Positions 1-8,318 of a stretch of DNA of 55,043 bases are shown here, piece after piece. The position numbers and the translations under genes are program-made. Source of the DNA: Streptomyces sp. JHA26 (lineage in GTDB: Bacteria > Actinomycetota > Actinomycetes > Streptomycetales > Streptomycetaceae); the NCBI RefSeq assembly GCF_002005565.1, contig NZ_BDJC01000048.1:1-55043 (forward strand), read 5' to 3'. Every line of letters starts with the position of its first letter. The first letter of the stretch is position 1. The notes beneath the pieces were generated by a model that worked only from the letters and a program-made list of their open reading frames with translations, made no database searches and had not been told where the DNA came from.

Positions 1-441
1 CGGCGCGGCCGCGGGACCGGACGGCGCCCGGCCCGCCCCGTCGCCCGTCCCGTCGCCGGGCCCGGTCCGCGCGTGCGGCACCCTCGGGTCGGCTCCCTGG
101 GCGCCGGGCCACGCGACCCGGCCGCTCCCGGGCCGCCCCGTCCGGTCGGCGCCCCAGGCGGAGGCGGGCTCCGGACGGCTGCCGTGCCGGGACGCGGCGG
201 CGGGCGGCTCCTCCACCGGATCCTCGTCGAAGAAGTGCGGTCCGGTCTCCTCCACGGAGGGCGCCGCGGGCCGCACGCCGGGCGGCGGGGCGAGCGGCTC
301 GCCGTCCTTGGGCGCCGGCCGGCTGGTGCCGGCCACCCAGGAGGCACCGTTCCAGTACCGGACGTATCCAGGAATGGACGGGTCCGGGTAATACCCTTCG
401 CGGGGTCTGTCGTCGCCGGGGGCCGGGGTTGGGGCGCTCAT
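1..441 (-). CDS. DUF2510-domain protein, C-terminus beyond window
   Basis: Only the N-terminal 147 codons lie in the window; the gene runs off the left edge with no stop. The ATG at 441 opens a protein that begins MSAPTPAPGDDRPREGYY. It then shows the short aromatic module PGYVRYWNGASWV (residues about 25-37), which is the signature of DUF2510. In actinobacteria this module usually sits at the cytoplasmic N-terminus of membrane proteins, often RDD family. After it comes a Pro/Glu/Arg-rich linker with no further fold visible. Membrane segments, if any, would be outside the window. An RDD-family membrane protein is my best guess from context, but this part does not show it. The start has only a weak ribosome site. 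Confidence 0.75.
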   Translation of the reverse strand, partial: MSAPTPAPGDDRPREGYYPDPSIPGYVRYWNGASWVAGTSRPAPKDGEPLAPPPGVRPAAPSVEETGPHFFDEDPVEEPPAAASRHGSRPEPASAWGADRTGRPGSGRVAWPGAQGADPRVPHARTGPGDGTGDGAGRAPSGPAAAP

Positions 442-649
442 GTCCGTCGTCCCGTATCTGCTCGGGGTTGGTTTGGGGGCCTCCACATCTATCAGACGGG
501 CGCAACCCGTACGGCCGGTCCCGCCGTACGCACCCCTTTCCGGGCAACCTCGTGCACGGACCTTCACACGAAGGAGGAGCCCGGCGGGCCCGGGGAGGCC
601 GCCGGGGAGACGTTCCGCGGGCCCGCTCCCGCGCACCGGGCGGGAACGG

Positions 650-2068
650 TCAGAACAGCTTGCCCGGGTTGAGGATGCCGAGCGGGTCGAAGACCTGTTT
701 GACGGCCCGCTGCATCTCCAGTCCCACCGGGCCGATCTCGCGCGCCAGCCACTCCTTCTTCAGGACGCCCACGCCGTGCTCGCCGGTGATGGTGCCGTCC
801 AGTTCCAGGCCGAGGGCCATGATCTCGTCGAAGGACTCGCGGGCGCGCCGCGACTCGTCGGGGTCCTGCGCGTCGAAGCACACGGTGGGGTGGGTGTTGC
901 CGTCGCCCGCGTGGGCGCAGACCCCGATGGTCAGGCCGTACTTCGCGGCGATGCGCTCGACGCCCTCCAGCATGTCGCCGAGCCGGGAACGCGGCACGCA
1001 CACGTCGTCGATCATCGTCGTGCCCTTGACCGCCTCCAGGGCGGTGAGGGACAGCCGCCGCGCCTGGAGGAGGAGTTCGGACTCGGCCGCGTCGTCGGCG
1101 GGGACCACCTGCGTGGCGCCGGCGGCCTCGCACAGCACGCCGACGGCGGCGAGGTCGGCGGCCGGGTCGGTGGTGTCGAAGGCGGCGAGCAGGAGGGCCT
1201 CGGTGGTCTCCGGCAGGCCCATGTGGGCGAGGTCGTTGACCGCCTTGACGGTCGTACGGTCCATCAGTTCGAGGAGGGACGGCACGTGTCCGCCCTCCAT
1301 GATCCGGCAGATCGCGTCGCAGGCGGCGGACGCGGAGGCGAACTCGGCGGCCAGCACCAGTTGCTCGGGCGGCTTGGGCCGCAGCGCGAGGACGGCCCGC
1401 ACGACGATGCCGAGGGAGCCCTCGGAGCCGACGAACAGGCGGGTGAGGTCGTACCCGGCGACGCCCTTGGCGGTGCGGCGGCCGGTCGACATCAGGCGGC
1501 CGTCGGCGAGGACGACGTCGAGGCCGAGGACGTACTCGGCGGTCACCCCGTACTTGACGCAGCACAGGCCGCCGGAGGCGGTGCCGATGTTGCCGCCGAT
1601 GGTGCACGTCTCCCAGCTGGAGGGGTCCGGCGGGTAGTACAGGCCGTGTTCGTTCACCGCGCGGGAGAGCGTGGCGTTGACGACGCCGGGTTCGACGACG
1701 GCGACGCGGTCGACCGGGTTGATCTCCAGGATGCGGTCCATCTTGGTGAGGGACAGCACGATGCAGCCGTCGGTGGCGTTGGCCGCGCCGGACAGGCCGG
1801 TGCGGGCGCCCTGCGGGACGACGGGGACGCGCAGCTCGGTGGCGGTGCGCATGACGTGCTGGACGTCCTCCACGGTGCGCGGCAGGACGACCACGGCGGG
1901 GGCGCCGGCCGGGCAGAAGCTCGCCATGTCGTTGGCGTAGGAGGCCGTGACGTCCGGGTCGGTGAGGACGGCCTCGGCGGGCAGGGCGGCGCGCAGCCGG
2001 TCGACGAGGGTGCCGGTGACCGCGGGGGCTGCGTCGTCCTCGTCGCGGGGCGCTTCGATACGGCTCAT
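650..2068 (-). CDS. FAD-linked oxidase, glycolate oxidase GlcD-like
   Basis: This 472-residue enzyme has the two domains of the D-2-hydroxyacid dehydrogenase/glycolate oxidase subunit GlcD family. The PCMH-type FAD domain (about residues 50-225) contains VVPQGARTGLSG and TIGGNIGTASGG, the FAD pyrophosphate loops. The FAD-oxidase C domain contains CAHAGDGNTHP, GEHGVGVLKKEWL and DPLGILNPGKLF. It probably oxidises a 2-hydroxyacid to the 2-oxoacid; the substrate cannot be read from sequence. The ATG at 2068 is chosen because GGAGGG lies just upstream; a longer reading frame to 2185 has no ribosome site. It stands alone, divergent from the TPR gene, and no GlcE or GlcF partner is seen nearby. Confidence 0.88.
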   Translation of the reverse strand: MSRIEAPRDEDDAAPAVTGTLVDRLRAALPAEAVLTDPDVTASYANDMASFCPAGAPAVVVLPRTVEDVQHVMRTATELRVPVVPQGARTGLSGAANATDGCIVLSLTKMDRILEINPVDRVAVVEPGVVNATLSRAVNEHGLYYPPDPSSWETCTIGGNIGTASGGLCCVKYGVTAEYVLGLDVVLADGRLMSTGRRTAKGVAGYDLTRLFVGSEGSLGIVVRAVLALRPKPPEQLVLAAEFASASAACDAICRIMEGGHVPSLLELMDRTTVKAVNDLAHMGLPETTEALLLAAFDTTDPAADLAAVGVLCEAAGATQVVPADDAAESELLLQARRLSLTALEAVKGTTMIDDVCVPRSRLGDMLEGVERIAAKYGLTIGVCAHAGDGNTHPTVCFDAQDPDESRRARESFDEIMALGLELDGTITGEHGVGVLKKEWLAREIGPVGLEMQRAVKQVFDPLGILNPGKLF

Positions 2069-2178
2069 GGGTTCCCTCCGGGAAACCCCGGCCTCCGGGC
2101 CGGGGAGAGATCGGCTTCCGCGGACCGCTTCTCCCCCTCCTCCACACGGTGCTCCCCGTGCGGCACGACCCGCGGCAC

Positions 2179-2202
2179 GGCCCACGGCGCGAGCCGTGGG
2201 CC
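2179..2202. promoter_or_regulatory. Inverted repeat in divergent promoter region
   Basis: A perfect 9-base-pair inverted repeat (GGCCCACGG and CCGTGGGCC, 6-base loop) lies in the 258-base region between the GlcD-like oxidase (start 2068) and the TPR gene (start 2327). It has no T-run and lies upstream of both genes, so an operator or RNA hairpin is likelier than a terminator. No regulator is assigned. Confidence 0.35.
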
Positions 2203-2326
2203 CCTTCGGTCACGAGGAGAAGAAGCCAAGATCACAGCGTCGCACCCGGGGCCATCGGTGTGAACCCCACCGACGGCACCCTTCGCCTGCCCGGGACGCT
2301 TGTCATATTGACGCACAGTGAGGGGC

Positions 2327-3739
2327 ATGGACATCCGGACGTCGAGCGTCGTGCCGGGCCCGCGGAAGCGGCGGGCGCGCCGGGCGCTGATCGCCTCCGC
2401 CGCCGGCTGCGTGGTCCTCGGCGGGGTGCTGGTGCTGCTGCCGGGGGAACGGGGCTCCGCTCCCCCGCCCGCGCCGGGAGCGGCGGCGCAGGCGCGCGGC
2501 GCGGTCACCGGTGGGGTGCCGGCCGCGCTGCCCGATCTGGCCCTGCTGATCGGCGACCGGGAGCGGCACCTGCGGGCGCATCCGCTGGACGGGCGGGCGT
2601 GGGCGGTGCTGGGCGCGGCCTACGTGGAGCAGGGCCGGCGGACCGCGACCGCCGCGAACTGGCCGAAGGCCGAGAAGGCGCTGCGCACGTCGCTGAAGGT
2701 GGGGGCGCGGAACGATCCGCAGACCCTGGAGTCGCTGGCGGCGCTGGCGGTGGAGCGGCGGGACTTCCCCGAGGCGCGGAAGTGGGGCGAGAGCGCGCTG
2801 AAGCTGGCGCCGAAGCGGTGGACGACGCACGCGGTGCTGATCGACGCGTACACCGGGCTCGGCGACCACGAGGCCGTGGGGCGGGCCCTGGACCGGATGA
2901 GGAAGCTGCGCCCGGGCCTGCCCGCCGTACGGGCGCGGGCCGCCGCCGTCTACCGGAACCGGGGCTGGCAGGACGACGCGGAGGCGAAGCTCTCCGACGC
3001 GGTGGCCCTCGCCACGGCGCCGGCCGAGCGGGCGGCGTACCTGGAGCAGGCCGGGCGGCTGGCGTTCGAACGCGGGGACCGCGAGGGGGCGCTGCGGTAC
3101 TTCCGGGAGGCGCTGCGCACCGACCCCGACCAGCGGGCCGCGCAGGCCGGGGAGGGCAGGGCGCTGGCGGCGCTGGGGCGGACGACGGAGGCGATGAACG
3201 CCTACCAGGCGGCGCTGGCCAGGCGGCCGTGTCCCGAGTACGCGCTGGAGCTGGGCGAGCTCCACCAGTCGCTGGGACTGGAGGAGGCGGCGCGCGTGCA
3301 GTTCGACCTGCTGCGCAGACAGGTGCGGGACGCCGAGGAGGCGGGGGCGGACGAGGAGCTGGTGGTGGGGCGGTTCGAGGCGGACCACGGGGACGCGGGG
3401 GCGGCGGTGGAGGCGCTGGAGGCCGAGTGGCAGCGGCAGCCGGGCGTCGAGGTGGCCGACGCCCTGGGCTGGGCGCTGTACCGGACCGGTGAGCACGAGG
3501 AGGCGCTGCGGTTCGCGTCGATCGCGACGGACGGCGAGCACGGCGGCGAGGCGCGCAACGCCCTGTACCTGTTCCACCGGGGGATGACCGAGCGGGCGCT
3601 GGGGCGGTACGGGCCCGCGCGACGGCACCTGCGGGAAGCGCTGGTGATCAACCCGTACTTCTCCCCGCTGCGGGCGCCCGAGGCGAGGCGGGCGCTGGCG
3701 GAGCTGGGCGAGCCCTCCCTGGAGGACCCGCCCCGGTAG
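2327..3739 (+). CDS. Membrane-anchored TPR-repeat protein
   Basis: A 470-residue protein with a basic N-terminus (RKRRARRALIAS) followed by one hydrophobic segment (about residues 23-42). This suggests an uncleaved anchor with the rest outside the membrane or at its surface. The remainder is alpha-helical tetratricopeptide repeats, with typical spacing such as A-x-VLGAAYVEQGR, A-YLEQAGRLAFERGD-REGALRYFREAL and G-ALYRTGEHEEAL. TPRs are protein-protein scaffolds; the partner is unknown. The ATG at 2327 is preferred over the GTG at 2318 because GAGGGG sits just before it. It converges on hppD with only 28 bases between the stops, and no terminator hairpin is seen there. Confidence 0.8.
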   Translation: MDIRTSSVVPGPRKRRARRALIASAAGCVVLGGVLVLLPGERGSAPPPAPGAAAQARGAVTGGVPAALPDLALLIGDRERHLRAHPLDGRAWAVLGAAYVEQGRRTATAANWPKAEKALRTSLKVGARNDPQTLESLAALAVERRDFPEARKWGESALKLAPKRWTTHAVLIDAYTGLGDHEAVGRALDRMRKLRPGLPAVRARAAAVYRNRGWQDDAEAKLSDAVALATAPAERAAYLEQAGRLAFERGDREGALRYFREALRTDPDQRAAQAGEGRALAALGRTTEAMNAYQAALARRPCPEYALELGELHQSLGLEEAARVQFDLLRRQVRDAEEAGADEELVVGRFEADHGDAGAAVEALEAEWQRQPGVEVADALGWALYRTGEHEEALRFASIATDGEHGGEARNALYLFHRGMTERALGRYGPARRHLREALVINPYFSPLRAPEARRALAELGEPSLEDPPR

Positions 3740-3767
3740 GACCCGCCCCGACAGCCGCTCGCGGTCG

Positions 3768-4913
3768 TCAGAGGTTGCCGCGCTTGGCCTGCTCGCGCTC
3801 GATCGCCTCGAACAGGGCCTTGAAGTTGCCCTTGCCGAAGCCCATGGAGCCGTGGCGCTCGATCATCTCGAAGAAGACGGTCGGACGGTCCTGGACCGGC
3901 TTGGTGAAGATCTGCAGCAGGTAGCCGTCCTCGTCGCGGTCGACGAGGATCTTCAGCTCGCGCAGGATCTCGACGGGGACGCGGGTCTCGCCGGCCCACT
4001 CGCCGAGCGTGTCGTAGTACGAGTCGGGCGTGTCCAGGAACTCGACGCCGGCCGCCTTCATCGTGCGCACGGACTGCACGATGTCGTTGGTGTTCAGCGC
4101 GATGTGCTGGACGCCGGCGCCGCCGTAGAACTCCAGGTACTCGTCGATCTGGGACTTCTTCTTGGCGACGGCGGGCTCGTTGATCGGGAACTTGACCTTG
4201 AGGGTGCCGTCGGCGACGACCTTGGACATCAGCGCGCTGTACTCGGTGGCGATGTCGTCGCCCACGAACTCCTTCATGTTCGTGAAGCCCATGACCTTGT
4301 TGTAGAAGCCGACCCACTCGTTCATGCGGCCGAGTTCGACGTTGCCGACGCAGTGGTCGACGGCCTGGAAGGTGCGCTGCGCGGGCGGCTCGACGATCGG
4401 GCTCGCGGCGGCGTAGCCGGGCAGGTAGGGGCCGTCGTAGCCGGTGCGCTCGACCAGCGTGTGGCGGGTCTCGCCGTAGGTGGCGATGGCGGCGAGGACG
4501 ACGGTGCCGTGCTCGTCCTTGACCTCGTACGGCTCCGCGACCGAGCGGGCGCCGTGCTCGACGGCGTAGGCGTGGGCGGCGCGCGCGTCCGGGACCTCGA
4601 TGGCGAGGTCGACGACGCCGTCACCGTGCTCGGCCACGTGCTGGGCGAGGAAGCGGCCCCACTCGGTGGCCGGCTTGATCACCGAGGTGAACACGAAGCG
4701 GGCGGAGCCGTTCTCCAGGACGTACGAGGCGGTCTCGCGGCTGCCGTTCTCCGGTCCGGAGTAGGCGACCAGCTGCATGCCGAAGGCGGTGGAGTAGTAG
4801 TGCGCCGCCTGCTTGGCGTTGCCCACGGCGAAGACGACCGCGTCCATTCCCTTGACCGGGAAGGGGTCGGCCTGCCGGGCGGTGTCGGGAGTGTGGTGTG
4901 TGGTCTGCGTCAT
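3768..4913 (-). CDS. hppD: 4-hydroxyphenylpyruvate dioxygenase
   Basis: Fe(II)-dependent HPPD converts 4-hydroxyphenylpyruvate to homogentisate in tyrosine degradation. The 381-residue length is the size usual for Streptomyces HPPD. Two vicinal-oxygen-chelate halves are visible. The expected iron ligands are His in AVDHCVGN, His in GVQHIALNT and Glu in VFFEMIERHG. The C-terminal gating helix GFGKGNFKALFEAIE is present. The start at 4913 follows a GGGAG-like site; a longer frame to 4964 covers the promoter palindromes and is rejected. It is divergent from the Lrp gene at 5039 with a 125-base shared regulatory region. In S. coelicolor the orthologue is activated by HpdA and repressed by HpdR, and both orthologues are in this window. 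Confidence 0.96.
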   Translation of the reverse strand: MTQTTHHTPDTARQADPFPVKGMDAVVFAVGNAKQAAHYYSTAFGMQLVAYSGPENGSRETASYVLENGSARFVFTSVIKPATEWGRFLAQHVAEHGDGVVDLAIEVPDARAAHAYAVEHGARSVAEPYEVKDEHGTVVLAAIATYGETRHTLVERTGYDGPYLPGYAAASPIVEPPAQRTFQAVDHCVGNVELGRMNEWVGFYNKVMGFTNMKEFVGDDIATEYSALMSKVVADGTLKVKFPINEPAVAKKKSQIDEYLEFYGGAGVQHIALNTNDIVQSVRTMKAAGVEFLDTPDSYYDTLGEWAGETRVPVEILRELKILVDRDEDGYLLQIFTKPVQDRPTVFFEMIERHGSMGFGKGNFKALFEAIEREQAKRGNL

Positions 4914-4943
4914 GGCCGCAGGGTCTCCCGCGCCCGCAAGGTG

Positions 4944-4957
4944 CGCAATAGTTTGCG
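4944..4957. promoter_or_regulatory. Candidate Lrp-type operator upstream of hppD
   Basis: CGCAATAGTTTGCG is a perfect 5+4+5 inverted repeat centred in the hppD/hpdA divergent region, 31-44 bases from the hppD start. An AT-containing centre with short GC arms is the shape often bound by Lrp/AsnC proteins, so HpdA is the natural candidate. This is inference from position and symmetry only. Confidence 0.45.
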
Positions 4958-4963
4958 TTTTCA

Positions 4964-4980
4964 CTGGGCAGTCTGCCCAG
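4964..4980. promoter_or_regulatory. Palindromic operator candidate, hppD/hpdA region
   Basis: CTGGGCAGTCTGCCCAG is a perfect palindrome with 8-base arms around one base. It lies between hppD and hpdA, next to the repeat at 4944-4957. IclR-family proteins usually bind palindromes of about 15-17 bp, so HpdR is a reasonable candidate for this site. No footprint can be inferred from sequence. Confidence 0.45.
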
Positions 4981-5038
4981 GGAAACGCCGGGTGCGGCGG
5001 GCGATCTGTACAGGATGACCAGCCGGGAGGGCGGGGAG

Positions 5039-5524
5039 ATGGGGATCGATCGTCTCGACGGGCGGATCATCGGACTGCTGGCGCGGGAGCCCCGGATCGG
5101 GGTGCTGGAGATGTCCCGGCGCCTGGGGGTGGCACGCGGCACGGTGCAGGCGCGGCTGGACCGGCTTCAGTCGAACGGAGTCATCCGCGGATTCGGTCCG
5201 GACGTGGACCCGGCGGCGCTCGGCTACCCGGTGACGGCGTTCGCGACGCTGGAGATCCGGCAGGGTCAAGGGCCCGACGTCCGGGCGCACTTGGCGTCCG
5301 TGCCGGAGGTACTGGAGCTGCACACCACGACCGGCACCGGGGACATGCTGTGCCGGCTGGTGGCCCGCTCGAACGCCGATCTCCAGCGGGTGATCGACCG
5401 CGTCGTCGGTTTTGATGGCATCGTCCGGGCCGCCACGGCGATCGTGATGGAGAACCCGGTTCCGCTGCGGATCATCCCGCTGGTGGAGCAGGCGGCCGAG
5501 GACCACGGCCGACGACGCGAGTGA
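5039..5524 (+). CDS. hpdA: Lrp/AsnC-family regulator HpdA-like
   Basis: A 161-residue regulator with the standard AsnC layout. The N-terminal winged helix-turn-helix contains MSRRLGVARGTVQARLDRLQSNGVI; the C-terminal RAM domain (about residues 65-145) contains GTGDMLCRLVARS. Proteins of this family bind DNA as dimers or octamers and respond to amino acids or related acids. By position divergent to hppD it matches S. coelicolor HpdA, described as the activator of hppD and repressor of itself. The ATG at 5039 has GGGAGG about 8 bases upstream. The ATG at 5015 (169 residues) has no such site but cannot be excluded. The betaine-type transporter starts 28 bases downstream and might be co-transcribed. 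Confidence 0.88.
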   Translation: MGIDRLDGRIIGLLAREPRIGVLEMSRRLGVARGTVQARLDRLQSNGVIRGFGPDVDPAALGYPVTAFATLEIRQGQGPDVRAHLASVPEVLELHTTTGTGDMLCRLVARSNADLQRVIDRVVGFDGIVRAATAIVMENPVPLRIIPLVEQAAEDHGRRRE

Positions 5525-5552
5525 GACCGCCCGAACCCGGAGGTGAGCGGAC

Positions 5553-6200
5553 GTGAACTTCTGGGAGTTCCTCGGCAGCCGCCACCAGCAGCTGCTCGCC
5601 GACGCCTACCAGCACGCCAGCGCCGTCTTCCAGTGCATGGTCGCCGCGACCGTCCTCGGGGTGCTGATCGGCGTGGTCACCTACCGCAGCGACTGGGCGG
5701 GCAACCTGGCGACGCTCACCACCTCCACCATCCTGACCATTCCGTCGCTGGCCATGATCGGCCTGCTCATCCCGGTCGTCGGGCTGGGCGTGCCGCCGAC
5801 GGTGACCGCGCTGACCCTGTACGGGCTGCTGCCCGTCGTGCGCAACGCGATCGTCGGGCTGCGCGGCGTGGACCCGGCGCTGGTGGACGCGGCCCGGGGC
5901 ATCGGGATGTCGCGGGTGGCGCGGCTGCTGAAGGTGGAGCTGCCGCTGGCCTGGCCGCCGATCCTCACCGGCATCCGGGTCTCGACGCAGATGCTGATGG
6001 GCATCGCCGCGATCGCCGCGTACGCCTCCGGCCCCGGCCTCGGCAACGAGATCTTCCGCGGGATCGCGTCGCTGGGCAGCAAGAACGCGCTCAACCAGGT
6101 GCTCGCGGGCACGCTCGGCATCATCGTCCTGGCCCTGCTGTTCGACGCCGCCTACGTCCTGCTGGGCCGGCTGACCATCTCCCGGGGGATCCGTGTCTGA
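5553..6200 (+). CDS. Betaine/choline-type ABC transporter permease (ProW/OpuBB-like)
   Basis: A 215-residue inner-membrane permease with five or six hydrophobic segments and the binding-protein-dependent transport loop RGVDPALVDAARGIGMSRVARLLKVELPLAWP (about residues 105-136), which docks on the ATPase. The GTG at 5553 is preceded by GGAGGTGAG. It is the first gene of a four-gene importer (permease, ATPase, permease, solute-binding lipoprotein) joined by overlaps of 8, 4 and 4 bases. Two permease genes flanking one ATPase is the known layout of actinobacterial osmoprotectant (OpuB/OpuC-type) systems. The substrate is probably a quaternary amine such as glycine betaine or choline, by family only. 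Confidence 0.9.
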   Translation: MNFWEFLGSRHQQLLADAYQHASAVFQCMVAATVLGVLIGVVTYRSDWAGNLATLTTSTILTIPSLAMIGLLIPVVGLGVPPTVTALTLYGLLPVVRNAIVGLRGVDPALVDAARGIGMSRVARLLKVELPLAWPPILTGIRVSTQMLMGIAAIAAYASGPGLGNEIFRGIASLGSKNALNQVLAGTLGIIVLALLFDAAYVLLGRLTISRGIRV

Positions 6201-7464
6201 GACGTCCGGGACCGGGACCGCCCCCGTCGGAGCCACGGGCGCCACGGGGGCGACCATCGAGCTGGAGAACCTGACCAAGCGCTATCCCGGCAGCCCGCTG
6301 CCCGCGGTGGACGACGTCTCCATGGAGATCAAGGCGGGCGAGACGGTCATCTTCGTGGGCCCCTCGGGGTGCGGGAAGTCCACCACCCTGAAGATGATCA
6401 ACCGGCTGATCGAGCCGAGCGGCGGACGCATCCGCATCGGCGGCGAGGACGTCACCGACATCGACCCGGTGAGGCTGCGCCGGACGATCGGTTACGCGAT
6501 CCAGTCCTCCGGCCTCTTCCCGCACATGACCGTCGCCCAGAACATCGCGCTCGTGCCCCGGATGACCGGCTGGTCGAAGGCGCGGGTGCGGTCCCGGGTG
6601 GAGGAGATGCTCGACCTGGTCGGGCTGGACCCCGGGGAGTTCCACGACCGCTACCCCCGCCAGCTCTCCGGCGGCCAGCAGCAGCGGGTCGGCGTGGCCC
6701 GGGCGCTGGCGGCGGATCCGCCGGTGCTGCTGATGGACGAACCGTTCGGCGCGGTCGACCCGATCACCCGGGACCACCTCCAGGACGAGCTGATCCGGCT
6801 CCAGCGCGAGCTGCACAAGACCATCGTCTTCGTCACCCACGACTTCGACGAGGCGATCAAGCTGGGCGACCGGATCGCGGTACTGCGCGAGCAGTCCCAC
6901 ATCGCCCAGTTCGACACCCCGGAGGCGATCCTCACCAACCCGGCCGACGACTTCGTCTCCGGTTTCGTGGGCGCCGGGGCCGCGCTGAAGCGGCTGAACC
7001 TGACCCGGGTGCGGGACGTGGGGATCACCGACTGTCCGACGGTGTCCGTGGAGGACCCGCTCCAGCACATCTTCGACCGGCTGCGGGACGGCGGCACCAA
7101 CGAGGTCCTGCTGCTGGACCGGCGCGGCCGCCCGTACAAGTGGCTGCGGCGCGGCGACCTGATGCGGGCCAAGGGCTCCCTCGCGCGGGCCGGGACGCTG
7201 GTCACCGACACGGTGACCCGGGACGCGACGCTGCGGGACGCCCTGGAGGCGGTGCTGACCGACAACACCGGGCGGGTCGCGGTCACCGGGCGGCGCGGCG
7301 AGTACACGGGCGTCGTCGACATGGAGACGCTGATGAACTCGGTGCAGGAGCTGCTGGAGGCCGACCGGCTGGACGCGCTGGAGCACCGGCACGACCTGGA
7401 GGAGGCCCGGGCCGACCGGACGCACTCCGAGCAGGAGGGGTTCGGAGGGGCGGCGAAGGCGTGA
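6193..7464 (+). CDS. ABC transporter ATPase with CBS domains (ProV/OpuBA-like)
   Basis: A 423-residue ATPase. Walker A is GPSGCGKST (about residues 57-65), the signature is LSGGQQQRV, Walker B is LLMDEPFGAVD, and the switch His lies in FVTHDFDEA. The C-terminal third carries two CBS-like repeats (ITDCPTVSVEDPL onward and VTDTVTRDATLRDALEAVL onward), which in OpuA-type ATPases sense ionic strength or nucleotides. It powers the importer made with the two flanking permeases. The GTG at 6193 overlaps the previous gene by 8 bases and follows GGGGGA. The N-terminal 20 residues include a short GATGATGAT repeat not usual for the family. Confidence 0.93.
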   Translation: MSETSGTGTAPVGATGATGATIELENLTKRYPGSPLPAVDDVSMEIKAGETVIFVGPSGCGKSTTLKMINRLIEPSGGRIRIGGEDVTDIDPVRLRRTIGYAIQSSGLFPHMTVAQNIALVPRMTGWSKARVRSRVEEMLDLVGLDPGEFHDRYPRQLSGGQQQRVGVARALAADPPVLLMDEPFGAVDPITRDHLQDELIRLQRELHKTIVFVTHDFDEAIKLGDRIAVLREQSHIAQFDTPEAILTNPADDFVSGFVGAGAALKRLNLTRVRDVGITDCPTVSVEDPLQHIFDRLRDGGTNEVLLLDRRGRPYKWLRRGDLMRAKGSLARAGTLVTDTVTRDATLRDALEAVLTDNTGRVAVTGRRGEYTGVVDMETLMNSVQELLEADRLDALEHRHDLEEARADRTHSEQEGFGGAAKA

Positions 7465-8318
7465 GGTCACCGACGGGCCGGCAGGACGAGGGCGGGCGCG
7501 GGAGCGACGGGACGCTCACCGCCCCGGACGGCGACGACGGGGAGCGCGGGCCCCGCCCGGCAGGGCCCGCCCGGACCGCCCGGCGGATCACCTGGCGGAA
7601 GCTGATCGTCCTGCCCGCGGTGCTCGGGGCGGTGCTGCTGGCGACCTGGCTGTGGTTCCGGCAGGCCGAGCTGGACGCGCTCAGCGAGAACGCCCTGGCG
7701 AACGGCGCGGTCACCAAGGCGCTGTGGCAGCACGTCCAGCTGACCGCGATCTCCACCTTCTTCGTGCTGATCATCGCCATTCCGCTGGGGATCCTGCTGA
7801 CCCGCAAGACGTTCCGGAAGGCCACCCCGGTGGCGATGGCGTTCGCCAACATGGGTCAGGCGACACCGGCCCTGGGCCTGCTGGCGCTGCTGGTGATCTG
7901 GCTCGGCATCGGCCGCCGTTCCGCGCTGATCGGCATCATCGTCTACGCCGTCCTGCCGGTGCTCTCCAACACCATCGCGGGCCTGCGGGCCAACGACCCC
8001 ACGCTGCTGGAGGCGGCCCGTGGGATCGGCATGTCCCCGATGGACGTGCTGACCCGGGTGGAACTGCCGCTGGCCGTCCCGCTGATCCTGGCCGGGGTGC
8101 GCACCGCCCTCGTGCTGAACGTCGGCACGGCGACGCTGGCCGTGTTCGGGGGCGGCGGCGGTCTGGGCGTCCTGATCACCACCGGCATCACCAGCCAGCG
8201 CATGCCGGTGCTGGTGCTGGGCTCGGTCCTCACCGTCGCGCTGGCGCTGCTGGTGGACTGGCTGGCCTCGCTCGCCGAACTGCTGCTGCGGCCGCGCGGC
8301 CTGGAGGCGGGCACATGA
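7461..8318 (+). CDS. Second permease of the betaine-type ABC transporter
   Basis: A 285-residue permease beginning at a GTG that overlaps the previous stop (GTGA). The first 50 residues are hydrophilic and rich in Gly, Asp and Arg. Six hydrophobic segments follow, beginning with LIVLPAVLGAVLLATWLWF. The ATPase-docking loop is LRANDPTLLEAARGIGMSPMDVLTRVELPLAVP, closely parallel to that of the first permease, so the two probably pair as a heterodimer. It ends at 8318 overlapping the binding protein start (ATGA). Confidence 0.92.
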   Translation: MRSPTGRQDEGGRGSDGTLTAPDGDDGERGPRPAGPARTARRITWRKLIVLPAVLGAVLLATWLWFRQAELDALSENALANGAVTKALWQHVQLTAISTFFVLIIAIPLGILLTRKTFRKATPVAMAFANMGQATPALGLLALLVIWLGIGRRSALIGIIVYAVLPVLSNTIAGLRANDPTLLEAARGIGMSPMDVLTRVELPLAVPLILAGVRTALVLNVGTATLAVFGGGGGLGVLITTGITSQRMPVLVLGSVLTVALALLVDWLASLAELLLRPRGLEAGT

